From an uncultured Ruminococcus sp. (lineage in GTDB: Bacteria > Bacillota > Clostridia > Oscillospirales > Acutalibacteraceae): a DNA stretch of 42,111 bases. A program made the translations under genes and the position numbers. The first letter of the stretch is position 1, and each line of letters begins with the position of its first letter. Below the pieces are notes generated by a model. That model did no database searches, was not told the origin of the DNA, and saw only the letters and a list, made by a program, of their open reading frames with translations. The stretch lies in contig CACZWQ010000011.1 in assembly GCA_902784855.1 (NCBI GenBank), positions 1 through 42,111 of the forward strand, read 5' to 3'. Positions 41,558 through 42,111 of the stretch are shown one piece after another.

Positions 41558-42111
41558 ATGGCAAGCTTATCATTAAGAAACATTTACAAAATTTATGAGG
41601 GCAACGTAACAGCCGTTAAGGATTTCAACCTTGAAATCGCTGACAAAGAGTTCATCATCTTCGTCGGTCCTTCCGGCTGCGGTAAGTCCACTACCCTGAG
41701 AATGATTGCGGGTCTCGAGGATATTTCCAAGGGCGAGCTTTACATCGGCGACAAGAAGGTCAACGACGTTGCGCCTAAGGACAGAGATATCGCGATGGTG
41801 TTCCAGAACTACGCGCTTTATCCTCATATGACCGTTTATGATAACATGGCATTCGGTCTGAAGCTGAGAAAGACTCCGAAGGAAGAGATCAAGAGAAGAG
41901 TGGAAGAGGCAGCCAGAATCCTCGGCATCGAGCAGTTCCTCGAGAGAAAGCCGAAGGCTCTGTCCGGCGGTCAGAGACAGCGTGTTGCGATGGGTCGTGC
42001 GATCGTCCGTGATCCCCAGGTATTCCTTCTCGCCGAGCCTCTGTCCTACCTGGATGCGAAGCTCCGTGCACAGATGCGTACCGAGATCTCCAAGCTCCAT
42101 CAGAGACTGGG
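41558..42111 (+). CDS. Second MsmX/UgpC-type ABC ATPase, N-terminal part with altered Walker B
   Basis: 184 residues are visible before the window ends; the start has ACGGAGG about 9 nt upstream. Walker A is [10 protein letters not shown], the Q-loop region [11 protein letters not shown] and the signature [12 protein letters not shown] are intact. The Walker B/D-loop, however, reads [14 protein letters not shown]. The magnesium-coordinating Asp is Ala159 and the following Asn is Tyr164, although the catalytic Glu160 is kept. The MsmX gene at 18179 has VFLMDEPLSNLDAK. Codon choice also differs from most neighbours (many AGA, AAG and GTT codons), the pattern expected of a highly expressed gene. 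The preceding 144 nt are AT-rich and hold no gene; a clear -35/-10 pair could not be assigned. Confidence 0.85.
   Translation, partial: MASLSLRNIYKIYEGNVTAVKDFNLEIADKEFIIFVGPSGCGKSTTLRMIAGLEDISKGELYIGDKKVNDVAPKDRDIAMVFQNYALYPHMTVYDNMAFGLKLRKTPKEEIKRRVEEAARILGIEQFLERKPKALSGGQRQRVAMGRAIVRDPQVFLLAEPLSYLDAKLRAQMRTEISKLHQRL

Overview
The window looks like a chromosomal segment of a GC-rich, spore-forming Clostridia bacterium, most likely a gut member of the Oscillospiraceae/Ruminococcaceae. The reasons are strong AGGAGG-type ribosome binding sites, sigma-A promoters with 17-nt spacing, Gram-positive lipoprotein signals, a CotF-like spore coat pair, a dockerin-bearing surface protein, a class II galT and CUT1 sugar transport with MsmX-type ATPases. 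No phage genes, insertion sequences or CRISPR were seen. Taxonomy is inferred from gene content only.

Layout. 1-2220: a truncated membrane-anchored amidohydrolase behind a small AbrB-type regulator whose promoter overlaps a perfect palindrome, then a membrane protein with two zinc ribbons. 2217-3450: a CDF metal exporter whose leader matches a NiCo riboswitch with an overlapping terminator, followed by a cluster of palindromes built on GGTATAAT boxes. 3517-6095: a secreted tannase-like lipoprotein and an HD/DUF4298 protein, ending in an array of tiny hairpins. 6094-13063 (minus): MTA/SAH nucleosidase and a 2042-residue surface protein with Ig-like repeats and a C-terminal type I dockerin. 13099-18093 (minus): galK-galT and ktrB-ktrA.

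18114-25990: a complete beta-fructoside or sucrose locus. It has a binding protein, two permeases, a DUF624 protein, a GH32 hydrolase and an MsmX ATPase on the minus strand, with a divergent LacI regulator. 26000-31370: a minus-strand block with a metallophosphoesterase, a cytoplasmic ParB-like/BMP receptor-like protein and a GH36 alpha-galactosidase with a shifted C-terminus. The block is flanked by inverted copies of a second hairpin-rich repeat. 31337-32032: spore coat pair and tRNA-Thr(GGT). 32156-34200: a frameshifted, membrane-anchored secreted protein with a possible starch-binding module. 34276-39053: a Cache-like lipoprotein, a polytopic membrane protein, a membrane SpoIIE-type phosphatase, a STAS protein and a Bax inhibitor-1/YccA protein. 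39039-42111: a FlK-like thioesterase, a HAD phosphatase, a DUF4830 protein, an RsuA pseudouridine synthase and the start of a second MsmX gene with an unusual Walker B.

How it works together: much of the window serves plant-sugar use. GH36 alpha-galactosidase and galK/galT handle galactosides, GH32 plus its ABC importer handle fructosides, MsmX energises import, and the dockerin protein and CBM-like protein face the outside. The points most worth a second look are the two families of micro-hairpin arrays, which also supply stop codons to neighbouring genes, the receptor-like BMP protein paired with a metallophosphoesterase, and the sensor/phosphatase/STAS cluster. Two apparent frameshifts and one Walker B substitution may be real decay or draft-assembly error.
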